Counted from the stretch's first letter, positions 46,005 through 55,253 are shown. The stretch is 64,000 bases of DNA from Nocardioides sp. Kera G14 (GCF_020715565.1 NZ_CP085839.1:2356001-2420000); one strand, 5' to 3'. Numbers and translations: made by a program. The notes: generated by a model not told the origin, from the sequence alone.

Positions 46005-47012
46005 CTATGCAGTGCCCAACCTGAGGTATTCCGATGCGTAGGTGCCGACGAGGACGAGATGGGCGTAGCGGGCGACGTCCCCGCCCGAGTCGGCGGAGAT
46101 GAGCTCGACGCGGAGGTTGCGCTGGTCGGCGACCGCCGTCAGGCGGCGGCGCTGCTCGTGGATCGCGGGCTCGTCGACGCCGTCGTCGAGGACGACGAGC
46201 ACAGGCTTCGGCGCGGCCGGTGAGTCGAAGGGGTCGTCGAAGATGGAGGCGGCCTCGGCGGCCTCGAGGACCGGAAGCAACTGATCGGTCTCCCCCGCGA
46301 CGACGGCACGACCGCTTGCTCGCCGGAGTGCCTCCGCGACCCTGCGTGCCGCCCGCGCCGCGAGCATCGAGCCGCCCCAGACGAGCGGCGTCGCGTCGCC
46401 CAGCGAGAGCGCGAGGAGCTTCGCCACGTTGGTGGTCAGCTCCCGGTGCGGTGAGCACTCGACGGCGACGTCGTCGAGGACGGCGGCGATCTGGTCGGGA
46501 TCGGTGGCCGGCCCGAGACCGAGGTCGGCGAGCAGGCTGAGCACCGCGACCGCGACCGCCAACTGGTCGCGGGTCTGGGTCGGCACGAGGAACGAGTCGG
46601 TGCCGGTGACATGCTCGGCGACGAGGGAGGCAGCCGGCGCTGCGACGAGCACCTGGCAGCCCCGTCGGCTCGCCTCCGAGACGGCCGCAGCAGTGGCGGG
46701 GTCTCCCCCGTCGGGTGCGAGCACGACGACCAGGTCGAGCGAGCCCGCCCAGCCGGGCAGTCCGGCGCTGGGCCAGGCCACGAGCGGCACCGGACAGGTG
46801 GGCTCGAGGACGGCACGGAGCAGGCGCGAGTCGGGTCCGGCGGCGATGACGGCGCGGGGACGACCGGTCACGCGGTCCCGCAGCGTGGCGCTCGCGTCGG
46901 TCAGGGCGAGTGCCTCACGGCGTACGCGCGCACCGGATTCGGCGAGACCCCTCAGGCGCAGGTCGGCGGTGGCGAGGACGCCCTCGTCGTCGAGCCGGGT
47001 CTCGTCGAACAC
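46005..47012 (-). CDS. TobH-like SIS-domain protein
   Basis: This protein of about 335 residues resembles the actinobacterial TobH/phosphosugar-isomerase-like family encoded between the phosphomannomutase and mannose-6-phosphate isomerase genes of mycobacteria. It shows two SIS-like half-domains with glycine-rich strands (ARVIAAGPDSRLLRAVLEP-type, and DATPLVWGGSMLAARAARRVAEAL) but lacks the clear Ser/Thr sugar-phosphate loop of active isomerases, so activity is uncertain. The GTG start at 47012 is inferred; upstream in-frame sequence overlaps the Trm112-like gene. It follows that gene and the phosphomannomutase in one operon. No manA gene follows it here. Confidence 0.7.
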   Translation of the reverse strand: MFDETRLDDEGVLATADLRLRGLAESGARVRREALALTDASATLRDRVTGRPRAVIAAGPDSRLLRAVLEPTCPVPLVAWPSAGLPGWAGSLDLVVVLAPDGGDPATAAAVSEASRRGCQVLVAAPAASLVAEHVTGTDSFLVPTQTRDQLAVAVAVLSLLADLGLGPATDPDQIAAVLDDVAVECSPHRELTTNVAKLLALSLGDATPLVWGGSMLAARAARRVAEALRRASGRAVVAGETDQLLPVLEAAEAASIFDDPFDSPAAPKPVLVVLDDGVDEPAIHEQRRRLTAVADQRNLRVELISADSGGDVARYAHLVLVGTYASEYLRLGTA

Positions 47013-47028
47013 GGTCGTGGCGGCCGGG

Positions 47029-47241
47029 TCAGGCCGGGCGGCGCGCCTCGTCGACGAGCAGGACCGGGATGCCGTCCTTGACGGGGTAGGCGAGGCCGCA
47101 GGTGCCCTGGCAGACGAGCTCGCCGGACAACGACTCAGTGCCCGCGCCCGCAGCCGCTTCCGTCGGGAGCAGGTCGCCATGGCACTCGGGGCAGACGATG
47201 ATCTCGAGCAGCTTGGGGTCGAGGCCGAGGGTGGTGGTCAT
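47029..47241 (-). CDS. Trm112-family zinc protein
   Basis: This 70-residue protein is a Trm112-like zinc ribbon (PF03966-type): [11 protein letters not shown] provides one Cys pair and [21 protein letters not shown] the second. Trm112 proteins activate methyltransferases; the bacterial relatives are small and little studied. Its ATG overlaps the phosphomannomutase stop (ATGA) and the tobH-like gene follows 16 bases later, so it is one operon with both. The insertion of a Gly/Thr-rich loop between the Cys pairs is short. Confidence 0.83.
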   Translation of the reverse strand: MTTTLGLDPKLLEIIVCPECHGDLLPTEAAAGAGTESLSGELVCQGTCGLAYPVKDGIPVLLVDEARRPA

Positions 47242-48614
47242 TTCGGGGTGTCCTTCGTGATGAGGGCGAGTGCTTCGTCGCGCACACGCTCCAGGGTGGG
47301 CTGGTCCTTGCCCTCGACGTTGAGTCGCAGCAGCGGCTCGGTGTTGGAGGCGCGGACGTTGAAGGACCAGTCGGGGTGGGAGACCGTGAGGCCGTCGAGC
47401 TCGTCGAGCTCCACGCCGTCCTGTCCGGAGAAGGCCTGCTTGATCTCGGCGAGTACCGACGGGGCGTCGGCGACGGTCGAGTTGATCTCGCCGGAGAGCG
47501 GATACCGCTCGTACGGCGCCAGCAGCTCACTCATCGGCACGTCGGTCTCGGCGAGCGCGGCCATGGCGTGCAGCGCTGCGAGCATACCGGAGTCGGCGCG
47601 CCAGAAGTCGCGGAAGTAGAAGTGGCCCGAGTGCTCGCCGCCGAACGCGGCGTTGGTGTCGGCCATGACGGCCTTGATGAACGAGTGGCCGACGCGGGTG
47701 CGGACGGGGGTGCCGCCGTTCTCCTTGACGATCTCGGGGACGGCGCGGCTCGTGATGAGGTTGTGGACGATGCTGGCGCCCGGGTCCTTCTTGAGCTCGC
47801 GGGTGGCGATGAGAGCCGTCAGCGTCGACGGGCTGACCAGCTCACCGCGCTCGTCGACCAGGAAGCAGCGGTCGGCGTCGCCGTCGAACGCCAGGCCGAC
47901 GTCGGCGCCGACCTCGCGGACCTTCGCCTGCAGGTCCGTGAGGTTCTCCGCCTCGATCGGGTTGGCCTCGTGGTTCGGGAAGGTGCCGTCGAGGTCGAAG
48001 TAGAGCGGGGTGAGCTCGACGTCGGGCAGCTTCGCGAAGACGGCAGGCGCGGTGTGGCCGGCCATGCCGTTGCCGGCGTCGGCCACCACCTTGAGGGTGC
48101 GGCCCTTCACCGGGGCGAGGGTGAGCAGGTGGTCGACGTACGCCTCGAGGAGGTCCTGCTCGCTGATCGTGCCGGGCGTCTCAGCGGGCTCGGCGACGTC
48201 ACCCGAGAGGACGAGGTCGCGGATCTCCGCCAGGCCCGACTCCATGCCGACCGGGGCGGCGAAGGCGCGGCACTGCTTGATGCCGTTGTACTGCGCGGGG
48301 TTGTGACTGGCGGTGAACATCACGCCGGGGATACCGAGGTGGCCGGAGGCGAAGTACAGCTGGTCGGTCGAGCACAGGCCGATGAGGACGACGTCGGCGC
48401 CGGCGGTCGTGGCGCCCTCGGCGTAGGCCTTCGCGAGGTCGGGCGAGGACGGACGCATGTCGTAGCCGATCACGATCCTGTCGGCACCCACGACCTGGAC
48501 GAACGCGCGGCCCGTGGCGCGCGCGAGCTCGTCGTCGATCTGGTCCGGGACGGTGCCGCGGACGTCGTAGGCCTTGAAGACGGCGTTGATGTTGGCGGGG
48601 TCGAGGCTGCCCAT
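47238..48614 (-). CDS. manB: Phosphomannomutase/phosphoglucomutase
   Basis: This 458-residue enzyme interconverts mannose 6-phosphate and mannose 1-phosphate (or the glucose pair), feeding GDP-mannose for glycans. It has the phosphoserine loop [14 protein letters not shown], the metal site [16 protein letters not shown] and the sugar loop [14 protein letters not shown]. The ATG at 48614 matches the family start [18 protein letters not shown]. It is the first gene of the manB-Trm112-tobH operon and belongs with the mannose-1-phosphate guanylyltransferase about 9 kb away. The symbol for this family varies (manB/pmmA/cpsG). Confidence 0.93.
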   Translation of the reverse strand: MGSLDPANINAVFKAYDVRGTVPDQIDDELARATGRAFVQVVGADRIVIGYDMRPSSPDLAKAYAEGATTAGADVVLIGLCSTDQLYFASGHLGIPGVMFTASHNPAQYNGIKQCRAFAAPVGMESGLAEIRDLVLSGDVAEPAETPGTISEQDLLEAYVDHLLTLAPVKGRTLKVVADAGNGMAGHTAPAVFAKLPDVELTPLYFDLDGTFPNHEANPIEAENLTDLQAKVREVGADVGLAFDGDADRCFLVDERGELVSPSTLTALIATRELKKDPGASIVHNLITSRAVPEIVKENGGTPVRTRVGHSFIKAVMADTNAAFGGEHSGHFYFRDFWRADSGMLAALHAMAALAETDVPMSELLAPYERYPLSGEINSTVADAPSVLAEIKQAFSGQDGVELDELDGLTVSHPDWSFNVRASNTEPLLRLNVEGKDQPTLERVRDEALALITKDTPK

Positions 48615-48652
48615 GCTGGCAACCCTAGCGGCCATGGGTGAAGACCGGGTGG

Positions 48653-49021
48653 TCAGTCGGCGTCGGTCGAGCTGAGCATCCGCAGGTGGCCGTGGCGGCG
48701 AGTCTCACGCATGCCGGTCTCAGGCTCGGGGGCCGCTGCCGGCGGTGGCGTGAAGCGGCCCGCCTCGCGGACGGCGTCGGCGAGGGCGAGCAGGTCGTCG
48801 TTGCTCGGCGCCGGCTCGACCGGCGTCGTCGCGAGGCGGAGTACCTCCCAGCCGCGAGGCGCCGACAGCCGCTCGGAGTGCTCGGAGCAGAGGTCGTAGG
48901 CGTGCGGCTCGGCGTGGATGGCGAGCGGGCCGAGGACGGCGGTCTGGTCGGCGTACACATAGGTGAGGGTCATGACGGCCGGACGGGTGCACGCCGTGCG
49001 CGAGCACCGACGAGCGATCAC
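48653..49021 (-). CDS. DUF3499 family protein
   Basis: This protein of about 122 residues fits DUF3499, found next to phosphomannomutase in actinobacteria (Rv3258c in M. tuberculosis). It has RRCSRTACTRPAVMTLTYVYADQTAVLGPL and then EPHAYDLCSEHSERLSAPRGWEV, so a Cys/His zinc-ribbon-like N-terminus. The C-terminal third is disordered and Pro/Ala-rich. The start is uncertain: GTG at 49021 fits the family best, and GTG at 49048 is an alternative. It ends 38 bases before the phosphomannomutase start and is divergent from the metallopeptidase-like gene. Function unknown. Confidence 0.78.
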   Translation of the reverse strand: MIARRCSRTACTRPAVMTLTYVYADQTAVLGPLAIHAEPHAYDLCSEHSERLSAPRGWEVLRLATTPVEPAPSNDDLLALADAVREAGRFTPPPAAAPEPETGMRETRRHGHLRMLSSTDAD

Positions 49022-49098
49022 ACCCGGACTGACGACGCGCTCTCCCACAGACGCGGACGTTACCCCTCCTCGCCGCGTTGGCTGGCTAGGCTCGCGGA

Positions 49099-49515
49099 GT
49101 GAGCAGGACACGTGACCGTCGGGGCCGTGGACAACGGGGTCCGGGTGTCGTGCCCCGAGTGCCCGGGAGGCCGGAGCTGCGGACCGACCGCGAGCGGTTC
49201 GACGACCTCGCGCTGGGCATCATCCGCGAGGTCGACGAGCGCTGGTCCTCGCGGCTCGGCCTGGTCGAGTACGCCGTCGAGGACGCTCCGCTCGTGCCCG
49301 ACGACTGGTCGGTCGACCAGGTCCCGCTGTCCTCGCTGGTCCGCGGGACCGGCGCGCGGCCGACCCGGATGGTGCTCTTCCGGCGGCCGATCGAGCACCG
49401 CTGCGAGTCCCGTGCCGAGCTCGAGGCGATGCTGCTGACCGTCGTCGTCGAGCAGGTCGCCGAGATGCTCAACGTCGAGCCGTCGGTGATCGACCCGCGT
49501 TATGAGAGTGAGTGA
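49099..49515 (+). CDS. Zincin-like metallopeptidase family protein without HExxH
   Basis: This 138-residue protein corresponds in position and sequence pattern to the actinobacterial metallopeptidase-family protein next to DUF3499 (Rv3259 in M. tuberculosis). Residues RFDDLALGIIREVDERW and LEYAVEDAPLVPDDW fit the DUF1025 zincin fold. Where that family has HExxH, this protein has VVVEQVAEML, so both zinc-binding histidines are missing and only the Glu remains. It is probably not a protease, but could be a scaffold or a regulator. It starts with GTG and converges on the DUF5719 gene 5 bases away. Confidence 0.75.
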   Translation: MSRTRDRRGRGQRGPGVVPRVPGRPELRTDRERFDDLALGIIREVDERWSSRLGLVEYAVEDAPLVPDDWSVDQVPLSSLVRGTGARPTRMVLFRRPIEHRCESRAELEAMLLTVVVEQVAEMLNVEPSVIDPRYESE

Positions 49516-49519
49516 GGGC

Positions 49520-50833
49520 CTAGGGTCCGAACGAGACGACCGGGACCGCGCCGGAGCGCTCGAGCTCACGCAGGCGCAGGACGGCCGAGCCGCCACCCGT
49601 GAGGAGCACGGCGCCTTCGAGAGACGTCCGCGAGGGGGCGACGTCGAGGGACGCGACGTCGGCGGGCAGGTCGAGGGACGCTCCGCGGTCGGGCGCGAGC
49701 GCGATCCGCTCGGTGACCACGACGGTGCCGGAAGCGTTGCGACCGGTGACGTTGGCGACGCCGACCGCGTCGGCGCCGGCGAGGACGAGGCGCTTCGGAC
49801 CGGCCGGAAGCAACACCGTCGTCGAGTCGTCCACGCGGCCGCCCGGCACCAGGAACGACAGGTCGCCGCTGACGACGGAGCGGAGTGACGTGGTGACGGG
49901 CCCGGTGGCCGACACCTCCAGACCGAGGGCGCCCTTGGCGATGGCCCCGTCGACGACCGTGTCGAGCGACGTGCTGATCACGGAGTGCGGCGGCACGTCG
50001 ATCGGCTCCAGCCCGTCTGGGCTGAAGGTCGAGTCGGCCGAGACCAGCTTCACCGTCGCCGAGATCTGGTTGTCGCCGTCGTTGGCGATCGCGAGGGTGT
50101 GGTGACCGGAGCCGGGTTGCAGCCCCAGGAGCCGGTTGCGTGAGGCCGGCGCCGCCTGCGGCGCGAGCCAGTCCTCGGTCGACGTACCGCCGGTGAGCCG
50201 CTCGCCGCGGTCCCGTACGGCGACGCCCACCTGGCCACGCACCACACTGAGATGGAGGGCCAGCACCCCGGTGGTGGGGACGAGCTGTCCCAGGTCGCGC
50301 TGGACCGTCTCGCCGGGCTCGACCCGGATGCCGCGCAGCTGCGGTACGTCGACGGGACCGTGGTCGCCCAGGACGGTCAGGTCCGCGACCGCCGGACCGG
50401 TGTTCGGATTGACGAGCTCGACCACCGACGCCTGGGTGGGCCCGGCACCGACGCCGGTGAACCACTCGTCCCCGGCCGGCGGCGTGCAGTCCCACGCGGT
50501 CAGCGGTGAGTCCGAGACGAGCGAGGCCACGAGTCCCGGCGCCTGGTCGCCGGTGGCACGGATGACGTCGGAGGCCGCGGGCGCAGAAGCGGCGACACCG
50601 GTCCCCCGGGCGCGGAGGAGCTGGGCGCTGGTCGCCCCCTTGCCGGCCAGCGCCGTCGGACAGATGACCGTGGCGGAGGTGAGCGCGGCGTGCGACGGCG
50701 CGGCCGGCTCGATCCGCGGCGCGTCGGGCCGGGTGAGGGCGAGAGCGAGGGCCACGACCACGGGGAGCGCCACCATCAGGATCACGGTGGCATCGAGGCG
50801 GAAGCGGCGGCGGCGGCGGGTCGAACGGTTCAT
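49520..50833 (-). CDS. DUF5719 family membrane-anchored protein
   Basis: This 437-residue protein has an Arg-rich cytoplasmic N-terminus, one membrane helix (ATVILMVALPVVVALALALT, residues about 15-35) and an extracytoplasmic beta-rich domain of about 390 residues. The family (DUF5719) is found in actinobacteria directly downstream of this large glycosyltransferase. Its role is unknown; location suggests support of cell-envelope glycan assembly. Its ATG overlaps the glycosyltransferase stop (ATGA), so production is coupled. No enzyme motif is seen. Confidence 0.78.
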   Translation of the reverse strand: MNRSTRRRRRFRLDATVILMVALPVVVALALALTRPDAPRIEPAAPSHAALTSATVICPTALAGKGATSAQLLRARGTGVAASAPAASDVIRATGDQAPGLVASLVSDSPLTAWDCTPPAGDEWFTGVGAGPTQASVVELVNPNTGPAVADLTVLGDHGPVDVPQLRGIRVEPGETVQRDLGQLVPTTGVLALHLSVVRGQVGVAVRDRGERLTGGTSTEDWLAPQAAPASRNRLLGLQPGSGHHTLAIANDGDNQISATVKLVSADSTFSPDGLEPIDVPPHSVISTSLDTVVDGAIAKGALGLEVSATGPVTTSLRSVVSGDLSFLVPGGRVDDSTTVLLPAGPKRLVLAGADAVGVANVTGRNASGTVVVTERIALAPDRGASLDLPADVASLDVAPSRTSLEGAVLLTGGGSAVLRLRELERSGAVPVVSFGP

Positions 50834-53727
50834 CGGGTCCTCCTTGCGGCCATCGTCGGTGCCGCCAGCACGGCGACCACCACGATCCCGGCCAGCTGGA
50901 CCACGACGAGCAGCCAGCGCAGCCAGTCGACCGGGCCGCCGAGACGCGCGGCCGAGGGTGGGGCGTCGACCTGCCACGCCCGGATCGCCCGGTTCTCGCC
51001 GGTCGAGGCCTGCGAGAGGCCGCCGGTCGCGTCGATGGTGGCGGCCACGGCCGGATCCGCGGGCGCGGGCGCGACGACGTACTGGATGCCGCTGCGGGCC
51101 AGCTCGGCGACGGTGTCGGCGTCGGGGCGGGAGACGAACGCGCGGACGAGCCGGTTGAACGCCGCCGGGGGCTTCGACAGCGCGAGGATCTCGTCCTGGC
51201 CGAGGGTGATGCCCTCACCGCGCACGACCTCGTAGCGCAGGCCGGTGTCGACGGTGCCGCGCAGCACGAGCACGCCGTGCGCGGGGCCGCGCTGGGAGTC
51301 CTCGAGCATGTAGCCCGGGACCACGCGCGTGGCGGTGTCGCCGATGGCGCCGTGGTCTCCGAGCACCGCCCAGCCGAGCCCGCCGAACAGCGGCACGAGC
51401 GCCAGGAGGCCGACAACCCCGGCGGCCAGGCGACGCGTGCCGAAGGGTCCGCCGGAGAGCCCACGACGCAGCGCGCCCTGGGCACCCAGCACGATCGCGA
51501 CGATGGCGGCACCCTGGAGCAGGACCATCAGGAAGCCGGTGCCGACCGGCGCCTCGGTGGCGCCGAAGTGCAGCGTGATCAGCGACAGCACCAGCGCCAC
51601 GAGGCCGGCGATCGCGCCGACCAGCCAGCAGACGAGCACGGGGATGCGGGTCCGCGCGGGCAGCAGGGCCACGAGCGCCAGCAGAGGCAGCACGAGACCG
51701 AGCCACCACGGTGCGCCGAGGTCCTCGACGCGGCCGAGGGCGAGGTGCCAGCCGTCGACGGCGTGGGCCGGCGGCCGACCCGCGTCGAGCAGCAGCGAGA
51801 CACCCGCGCCGTGGACCAAGGCCGGCACCCACCATGCGGCCAGCAGGACCACCGGCACAGCGAGGGCGACCGACGGTGGGCCCCAGTGGGAGCGGTCGGG
51901 CCGGATCCGGAGCAGCGCGAGCGCCACGACCACGACCACCACGGCCAGCAGTGCGCAGATCAGCCACGCGGTCGGCGTGAAGGCGACGACCAGAGCGAGC
52001 AGCAGCCCGGCGCGCCAGCCGGCGCGCCAGCGTCGGTCAGCATCGGGGTCGGCGAAGCCGAGTGCCGCATGCGCGAGCCATGGAAGCGCCGCCGTCGCGA
52101 CCACCGCGCCGAGCCGGCCGTCGCCCCATGCGCCCGAGACGACGGGGACGAGCGCCCACATCAGGGAGCCCCACAGGATCAACCAGCGCGAGACGCCGTG
52201 GATGGAGAGCATCCGACCGACGACGCGCAGCAACCGCCATGCACCCCACAGCGCGAGCGGCGTGGAGACGATGAGCACCACGCTCACCGCCCACCCGGTC
52301 TTCCCCCCGAGGAGGGTCGCGAGCAAGGTCAACGGCAGCAGGTACGGCGACGCCGGCACCGCCGTGCCCTGGCCGATGCGATGCCAGGAATGGAGGACGA
52401 GTCCCCACCACTCCCCCACGCCGGAGGGCGCAGGAGAGAGCCCACCGCCGACGACGGTTCCCCACGCCGTACGGCCTGCGACGAGGAGCGCGAGGACGCC
52501 CAGCGCCAGCACGACGGCAACGGGGTTGGTGAGGAAACGGGCGACCGCGCCGGTGTCGCGCAACATCGCGTCGTCCTCGTCCTCCTCGGAGGTTCCGAGG
52601 GTGGCGGTGCCGCTCCGTTGGCGGGCGGCGAAGGAGGCAGGGTCCGCCTCAGCCGCGGCGAGTCGACGACGCTCCGCCACATCGGCCGCCTGGTTGGTCA
52701 CGGCGGAGGCGACGTCGGAGAGGAAGTCGAGGCCGTGGCGATAGGGAAGCCACCACGGCGCGAGCAGCGCGCGCACCTGGGCCGGCGGCGCGACGTCGAT
52801 CTCGCGTCGGGCACGACGGGCGGCATGGACAGGGCCTGGGCGGACGTAGACGGAGAGGAGGGCGGCGAGCTCGTCGAACGCCTGACCGACCTGCCGGGTG
52901 GCGAGCAGCCCGATGAGGCGGAGCAGCGAGCCGACGAAGGTACGGACCAACTGGAAGGGCAGGCTGCGGGCCCGGCTGTTGGCGAGCAGCGTGTAGAGCG
53001 CCGCCCGACGCTCCTGGTAATGCGTGTGGCGCCCGGTGAGCGCGGTGCGACGCAGGCCGCGGTGGGCGGCCTCGGCGTGGAAGACGACCGCGGGCGGGAC
53101 GATCAGTGTCGTGAGACCGGCTCTGGCCGCGCGCCAACCGAGGTCGATGTCGTTGCCGAAGATGGGGAGGGCCGGATCCAGGCCGCCGAGCCGGGCCAGC
53201 GCCGAGCGTCGGATCAGCATCCCTGCGGTGTTCACCGCGAGCACCCGGCGGATCTCGTCGTGCTGCCCCTGGTCGTACTCGCCGCGCTCCAGGCCGGTCT
53301 CGCGTCGCCCGGTGCCGGAGATGGTGATGCCGAGCTCGAGGAGGCGCCGGAGGGAGGGCCACTCGCGCAGCTTCGGGCCGAGGATGTCGGCTTCGGGGAA
53401 CTCCTCGGCGGCCGTGAGGAGCGTCTCGAGCGCGTCCGGCGCGGGGGTGGAGTCGTCGTGCAGGAGCCAGAGCCAGTCGGGCGCCTCGGCGCCGTCACCG
53501 ACGTGCGCGACGCCGTGGGCGAGCGCCTCGGGATAGGACGTCGACGAGCTGAGCGCCAGCACGCCACCGAAGGCGTCGCGCAGCAGGTCGGCGCTGCCGT
53601 CGAGCGAGCCGGTGTCGACCCCGACGAACCGGTCGGGGTGTCGGGTCTGGGCCGCGACACCGGCCAGGACGGTCGGGAGCCAGCGGGCACCGTCATGGCT
53701 GACGAGGACGAGCGCGACTCCGGACAC
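50830..53727 (-). CDS. Large GT2 glycosyltransferase fused to a multi-membrane domain
   Basis: This 965-residue protein begins with a GT-A family 2 glycosyltransferase domain (residues about 1-290). It has VSHDGARWLPTVLAGVAAQT, DTGSLDGSADLLR, the DDS motif in WLLHDDSTPAPDALE, and GNDIDLGWRAARAG, the usual catalytic ED/ND region. From about residue 390 there are some dozen membrane helices and a final extracytoplasmic loop. This is the actinobacterial fusion usually found near whiB2 and fbiA, likely a surface polysaccharide transferase. It overlaps the DUF5719 gene, and the terminator of whiB lies just upstream. Confidence 0.86.
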   Translation of the reverse strand: MSGVALVLVSHDGARWLPTVLAGVAAQTRHPDRFVGVDTGSLDGSADLLRDAFGGVLALSSSTSYPEALAHGVAHVGDGAEAPDWLWLLHDDSTPAPDALETLLTAAEEFPEADILGPKLREWPSLRRLLELGITISGTGRRETGLERGEYDQGQHDEIRRVLAVNTAGMLIRRSALARLGGLDPALPIFGNDIDLGWRAARAGLTTLIVPPAVVFHAEAAHRGLRRTALTGRHTHYQERRAALYTLLANSRARSLPFQLVRTFVGSLLRLIGLLATRQVGQAFDELAALLSVYVRPGPVHAARRARREIDVAPPAQVRALLAPWWLPYRHGLDFLSDVASAVTNQAADVAERRRLAAAEADPASFAARQRSGTATLGTSEEDEDDAMLRDTGAVARFLTNPVAVVLALGVLALLVAGRTAWGTVVGGGLSPAPSGVGEWWGLVLHSWHRIGQGTAVPASPYLLPLTLLATLLGGKTGWAVSVVLIVSTPLALWGAWRLLRVVGRMLSIHGVSRWLILWGSLMWALVPVVSGAWGDGRLGAVVATAALPWLAHAALGFADPDADRRWRAGWRAGLLLALVVAFTPTAWLICALLAVVVVVVALALLRIRPDRSHWGPPSVALAVPVVLLAAWWVPALVHGAGVSLLLDAGRPPAHAVDGWHLALGRVEDLGAPWWLGLVLPLLALVALLPARTRIPVLVCWLVGAIAGLVALVLSLITLHFGATEAPVGTGFLMVLLQGAAIVAIVLGAQGALRRGLSGGPFGTRRLAAGVVGLLALVPLFGGLGWAVLGDHGAIGDTATRVVPGYMLEDSQRGPAHGVLVLRGTVDTGLRYEVVRGEGITLGQDEILALSKPPAAFNRLVRAFVSRPDADTVAELARSGIQYVVAPAPADPAVAATIDATGGLSQASTGENRAIRAWQVDAPPSAARLGGPVDWLRWLLVVVQLAGIVVVAVLAAPTMAARRTR

Positions 53728-53772
53728 GGGAGTCGACCCTAGTCCGCGCCCGAGCGAGGGCAGAAACGAGAA

Positions 53773-53796
53773 GACCCCCGGTGGGGGCCGGGGGTC
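53773..53796 (-). terminator. Terminator of the whiB gene
   Basis: On the minus strand GACCCCCGG pairs perfectly with CCGGGGGTC (9 bp, short loop), followed by TTCTCGTTTCT. It lies 22 bases downstream of the whiB stop and ahead of the glycosyltransferase gene. Confidence 0.8.
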
Positions 53797-53817
53797 ATCA
53801 CTCGTATCTCGTCCTGC

Positions 53818-54078
53818 TCAGACTGCGCGCTTCTTCAGCTTGCGGCGCTCTCGCTCGGAGAGACCGCCCCAGATGCCGAAGCGCTCGTCATTCATCAATG
53901 CCGACTCGAGGCAGTCATCGCGGACCTCGCAGGTCTGGCAGACCTTCTTGGCCTCGCGCGTGGAGCCGCCCTTCTCCGGGAAGAAGGCCTCCGGGTCCGT
54001 CTGTGCGCACAGCGCACGCTCGGCCCAGTTGCCCTCGTCGGCGTCAGGCTCGAGGAGAAACAACTCTCGCATCGTCAT
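53818..54078 (-). CDS. WhiB-family iron-sulfur transcriptional regulator (WhiB2-like)
   Basis: This 86-residue protein has the WhiB signature: four Cys (ALCAQTDPEAFFPEKGG, VCQTCEVRDDC) that bind a [4Fe-4S] cluster and the GIWGGLSERERRKLKKR turn that contacts sigma-A. The position next to fbiA matches WhiB2/WhiB (Rv3260c; WhiB in Streptomyces), which drives cell division genes, so septation control is a fair inference. The start is the first ATG with an AAGGGCG site. A promoter is visible upstream and a terminator downstream. Confidence 0.94.
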   Translation of the reverse strand: MTMRELFLLEPDADEGNWAERALCAQTDPEAFFPEKGGSTREAKKVCQTCEVRDDCLESALMNDERFGIWGGLSERERRKLKKRAV

Positions 54079-54122
54079 ACGCCCTTTCGACCCTTGCTCC
54101 GTGTGGAAACAACACTGCAGGA

Positions 54123-54151
54123 ATTACATGCCTGTCGTTCCCACAAGTCAA
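54123..54151 (-). promoter_or_regulatory. Predicted promoter of the whiB gene
   Basis: On the minus strand TTGACT (54151-54146) and TGTAAT (54128-54123) are spaced by 17 bases, close to the sigma-70-type consensus, about 45 bases before the whiB start. Matched by eye. Confidence 0.6.
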
Positions 54152-54224
54152 GCCCCAGCTCTGGTACAAGGACGAATGGCCCTGTGCCCGTCCCCGCCCG
54201 GGGGCAGGATGCAAGGATTGCCGC

Positions 54225-55253
54225 ATGCGTTCGATCACCGTGCTCAGCGGTGGCGTGGGCGGCGCCCGGTTCCTCCGGGGCCTGCTCCACGGCATCCGCA
54301 CCGGCGTCCTCCCGGGCGTCTCCCCCGACGCCCGCGTCACCGTCATCGGCAACACCGGCGACGACCTCTGGCTCCACGGCCTCAAGATCTGTCCCGACCT
54401 CGACACCGTCATGTATACCCTCGGTGACGGCATCGACGGCGAGCGCGGCTGGGGTCGTCGCGACGAGACGTGGCACGTCAACGAGGAGCTCACCGCCTAC
54501 GGCCTGGACAACACCTGGTTCGGCCTCGGTGACCGCGACGTCGCGACCCACCTGGTCCGCACCCAGATGCTCGAGGCCGGCTACCCGCTGTCGGCGGTCA
54601 CCGAGGCCCTCACCCGCCGCTGGCTCTTCCCCACGTACGCCGACCGGCTGGCGCTCCTCCCCATGACGGACGACCGCACCGAGACCCACGTGGTGATCGC
54701 GGATCCTGATCTGGAGCGCTCCCCCAGCGGGCGGCGGGTGATCCACTTCCAGGAGTACTGGATCAAGCTCCGTGCCTCGGTCCCTGTCGAGTCGCTCGTC
54801 TTCGTGGGCCTCGACGAGGCCAAGCCCGCACCCGGCGTGCTCGACGCGATCGCTGAGGCCGACCTGGTGATCCTGCCGCCGTCCAACCCGATCGTGTCGG
54901 TCGGCACCATCCTCTCCGTCGCCGGGGTGCGCGAGAACCTGATCGCCACGAAGGCGAAGGTGGTCGGCCTCTCCCCCATCATCGGGGGCCACCACGTGCA
55001 CGGCATGGCCGAGCAGATGCTCACGGCGCAGGGCATCGAGGTGAGCGCGGCCGGTGTCGGCCTCCACTACGGAGCCCGCGGACACGGCGGTGTCCTCGAC
55101 GGCTGGCTGATGGACTCCTCCGACACCGACTCGGTCGAGCGCGTCACGGCCGGAGGCCTGCGAGCCGCCGCAGTCCCGCTGCTGATGAGCGACCCCGACG
55201 CGACCGCGGCCATGGCTGCGGCGGCCATCTCGCTCGTCAGCGAGGACGCCTAG
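54225..55253 (+). CDS. fbiA: F420 biosynthesis phospholactate transferase FbiA/CofD
   Basis: This 342-residue enzyme transfers the phospho(enol)lactyl or phosphoenolpyruvyl moiety from the guanylylated donor to Fo, making (dehydro)F420-0. It has the N-terminal ITVLSGGVGGARFLRGL, NTGDDLWLHGLKICPDLD, the LPPSNPIVSVGTIL motif and TAQGIEVSAAGVG near the end. The ATG at 54225 is preferred to a far upstream start at 53781 because homology begins there. Its stop shares a base with the fbiB/cofE GTG start. fbiC and fbiD are not in the window. Confidence 0.94.
   Translation: MRSITVLSGGVGGARFLRGLLHGIRTGVLPGVSPDARVTVIGNTGDDLWLHGLKICPDLDTVMYTLGDGIDGERGWGRRDETWHVNEELTAYGLDNTWFGLGDRDVATHLVRTQMLEAGYPLSAVTEALTRRWLFPTYADRLALLPMTDDRTETHVVIADPDLERSPSGRRVIHFQEYWIKLRASVPVESLVFVGLDEAKPAPGVLDAIAEADLVILPPSNPIVSVGTILSVAGVRENLIATKAKVVGLSPIIGGHHVHGMAEQMLTAQGIEVSAAGVGLHYGARGHGGVLDGWLMDSSDTDSVERVTAGGLRAAAVPLLMSDPDATAAMAAAAISLVSEDA

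Noticed and set aside
49099..49515. Active zinc metalloprotease
   Set aside because: The position of HExxH reads VVVEQVAEML, without either histidine, so I annotate only the fold family.
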